Positions 61,860 to 64,000 of a stretch of 64,000 bases of DNA are shown here, piece after piece; positions within the stretch are counted from its first letter, which is position 1, and each line of letters begins with the position of its first letter. Below the pieces are notes generated by a model. That model saw nothing but the letters and a program-made list of their open reading frames with translations, did no database searches and was not told where the DNA came from. Location: positions 5,781,001-5,845,000 of the forward strand of contig NC_062240.1 of assembly GCF_905475465.1 (NCBI RefSeq), written 5' to 3'. The position numbers and the translations under genes are program-made. This stretch comes from Pieris napi. Its lineage: Eukaryota; Arthropoda; Insecta; Lepidoptera; Pieridae.

Positions 61860-64000
61860 AAGCTTCGTAACCAACCGTTAATTTTAGAATAATTTGCCAA
61901 TTAGGACGCCGCCGCCTCGTTCTCATATTGAGGGTAGCCGTCAAAGGCTGTTTCTTATGTGTTATTTCCCTATATATAAGGATTTTAATTGTCTTTTTTT
62001 TTAAATTTAAAATTTAAAATTTCTCTTTCATTTTTTTGTGAAACGTATGTGTTTACATTAATTGTCACACATTTTAGATGTAAGATTTTGTAAAATATTT
62101 AATAGATTTTGTACTGTGTGTGATGTTGTAAGCTTAATAACGAAATAAATAAAAAAATATAAGCAGAAATCATAGAGGGGGGTTTCAATCCCCACCCGCC
62201 TTATATAAAAGATAGGCCCCATATTGCCGAGGGCTCTGGTGTTGCTCGGACGTTGACAAGAAAAGTGGTTGGTGTCGAGGCCGCATACTGTGAGTACGTT
62301 TTGTGTCACTTTTATTCGGTAATTTTTGTGTAATTATTTTAAGGTTAACGGTTGTTTTTAAAATACCCAAAGTCGTGTTGTTTTGATTGTACAAGTAAAT
62401 TTTATGGTAGATATAGTGTGATTTCGAGAATACCGTGATTTGTTCTTTAATGAAGTTATTTTTGGTTAAATCACTTCGTAGCTTATTTCGAATAGTTTTT
62501 TTTATTTGATTATAACTTCTGGTTGCTAAAATCAGAAGTGGGATAGGATATCGCTCACAAATAAGCTTCGTAAACAACCGTTAATTTTAGAATAATTTGC
62601 CAATTAGGACGCCGCCGCCTCGTTCTCATATTGAGGGTAGCCGTCAAAAGCTGTTTCTTATGTGTTATTTCCCTATATATAAGGATTTTAATTGTCTTTT
62701 TTTTTAAATTTAAAATTTAAAATTTCTCTTTGATTTTTTTGTGAAACGTATGTTTACATTAATTGTCACACATTTAAGATGTAATATTTTGTAAAATATT
62801 TAGTAGATTTTGTACTGTGTGTGATGTAAGCTTAATAACTAAATAAATAAATAAATTTAAGCAGAAATCATAGTGGGTGCTTTCGATCCCCACCCGCCTT
62901 CTTTAAAAGAAAGGCCTCAGTGTTCCACGGGCTCTGGTGTTGCTCGGACGTTGACAAGAAAAGTGGTTGGTGTCGAGGCCGCATACTGTGAGTACGTTTT
63001 GTGTTACTTTTATTCGGTAATTTTTGTGTAATTATTTTAAGGTTAACGGTTGTTTTTAAAATACCCAAAGTCGTGTTGTTTTGATTGTACAAGTAAATTT
63101 TATGGTAGATATAGTGTGATTTCGAGAATACCGTGATTTGTTCTTTAATGAAGTTATTTTTGGTTAAATCACTTCGTAGCTTATTTCGAATAGTTTTTTT
63201 TATTTGATTATAACTTCTGGTTGCTAAAATCAGAAGTGGGATAGGATATCACTCACAAATAAGCTTCGTAACCAACCGTTAATTTTAGAATAATTTGCCA
63301 ATTAGGACGCCGCCGCCTCGTTCTCATATTGAGGGTAGCCGTCAAAAGCTGTTTCTTATGTGTTATTTCCCTATATATAAGGATTTTAATTGTCTTTTTT
63401 TTAAATTTAAAATTTAAAATTTCTCTTTCATTTTTTTGTGAAACGTATGTTTACATTAATTGTCACACATTTTAGATGTAAGATTTTGTACTGTGTGATG
63501 AAAGCTTAATAACTAAATAAATAAATAAATTTAAGCAGAAATCATAGTGGGTGCTTTCGATCCCCACCCGCCTTCTTTAAAAGAAAGGTCTCAGTGTTCC
63601 ACGGGCACTGGTGTTGCTCGGACGTTGACAAGAAAAGTGGTTGGTGTCGAAGCCGCATACTGTGAGTACGTTTTGGGTTACTTTTATTCGGTAATTTTTG
63701 TGTAATTATTTTAAGGTTAACGGTTGTTTTTAAAATACCCAAAGTCGTGTTGTTTTGATTGTACAAGTAAATTTTATGGTAGATATAGTGTGATTTCGAG
63801 AATACCGTGATTTGTTCTTTAATGAAGTTATTTTTGGTTAAATCACTTCGTAGCTTATTTCGAATAGTTTTTTTTATTTGATTATAACTTCTGGTTGCTA
63901 AAATCAGAAGTGGGATAGGATATCACTCACAAATAAGCTTCGTAACCAACCGTTAATTTTAGAATAATTTGCCAATTAGGACGCCGCCGCCTCACTCTCA

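Larger units (their letters stand above)
1..64000 (+). repeat. Tandem array of ~680-bp satellite monomers filling the window
   Basis: Ninety-four complete monomers lie head to tail in one orientation with no unrelated sequence between them; the window opens 2 bp before a unit and closes 66 bp into the 95th. Phase was set on the HindIII site in AATAAGCTTCGTAA. Unit lengths fall into classes: 655-660, 665-674, 677-684, 691-705 bp. Corresponding parts are nearly identical, and the differences are mostly a limited set of recurring variants, as expected for concerted evolution. No member contains a long open frame, a canonical Pol III A/B box pair, or a match I recognise to rRNA, snRNA, tRNA or transposon sequence. 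A centromeric, pericentromeric or sex-chromosome satellite, or a tandem noncoding RNA locus, are all possible; the sequence alone does not decide. Confidence 0.98.
57744..64000 (+). repeat. Mixed monomers to the right edge
   Basis: Units start at 57744 (703), 58447 (691), 59138 (670), 59808 (660), 60468 (696), 61164 (696), 61860 (703), 62563 (698), 63261 (674) and 63935 (partial). The 57744 unit lies 4067 bp after 53677 and looks like the start of a third hexamer copy, but the next unit differs. The 63261 unit is the most divergent by eye, with GATGAAAGC, AAAGGTCTC, CGGGCACTGG and TCGAAGCC. The partial unit reads GCCTCACTCTCA, another private change. Confidence 0.85.

Noticed and set aside
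1..64000. 5S rRNA, U1-U6 snRNA or histone tandem gene cluster
   Set aside because: No stretch of the monomer resembles the conserved parts of these genes as I know them. A homology search with the consensus monomer would settle it.
1..64000. CRISPR array
   Set aside because: Repeats are about 680 bp with no alternation of short repeats and unique spacers, and no cas genes are present.
1..64000. Transposable element or retroviral insertions
   Set aside because: Every base is accounted for by monomer sequence; no terminal repeats, target-site duplications or transposase or reverse transcriptase frames were seen.

Overview
The whole 64 kb window lies inside one head-to-tail tandem array. It holds no recognisable protein gene, tRNA, rRNA, CRISPR array or transposon. 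Taking the HindIII site in the invariant context AATAAGCTTCGTAA as the start of a repeat unit, I count 94 complete monomers (first start 3, last complete one ending at 63934) plus 2 bp and 66 bp of partial units at the edges. Monomers run from 655 to 705 bp and average about 680 bp. All are in the same orientation, nothing is inserted between them, and both window edges fall inside the array, so its true length is unknown and exceeds 64 kb. Short open frames recur at the same place in every monomer on both strands; they are by-products of repetition, not genes.

This is satellite-type DNA or a tandem noncoding-RNA array of a eukaryote. The sequence is AT-rich (roughly one third GC by eye), yet CpG dinucleotides are not depleted (about 22 in the 691-bp monomer counted by hand). 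That fits a genome with little cytosine methylation, such as many invertebrates, better than vertebrate or plant heterochromatin. I cannot name the species or a known satellite family.

Each monomer has two parts. The first ~360 bp varies: three leader types (P, Q, R), a T-run with an expandable AAAATTT motif, an optional 21-bp segment, an AAAT microsatellite, and one of two alternative GC-richer cassettes (A in 26 monomers, B in 68). The remaining ~330 bp, together with the first ~50 bp of the next unit, is almost invariant. The invariant part carries a TTGACA/TGTCRA stem, a GTGAGT splice-donor-like hexamer, AATTTTTG 25 bp further on, a 17-bp motif resembling a CENP-B box, and a perfect 7-bp hairpin.

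Layout: 3-8820, a 3369-bp higher-order repeat and a chimeric monomer; 8821-10846, mixed; 10847-16921, a 2025-bp trimer three times; 16922-23749, a 3414-bp pentamer twice; 23750-33957, mixed; 33958-36601, a 1322-bp dimer twice; 36602-37979, two transition units; 37980-45563, a 2068-bp trimer family with one shortened copy; 45564-49609, mixed; 49610-57743, a 4067-bp hexamer twice; 57744-64000, mixed, with one 696-bp monomer duplicated. Private mutations shared by corresponding members show recent local amplification by unequal exchange. The window therefore records array evolution rather than a set of cooperating genes.
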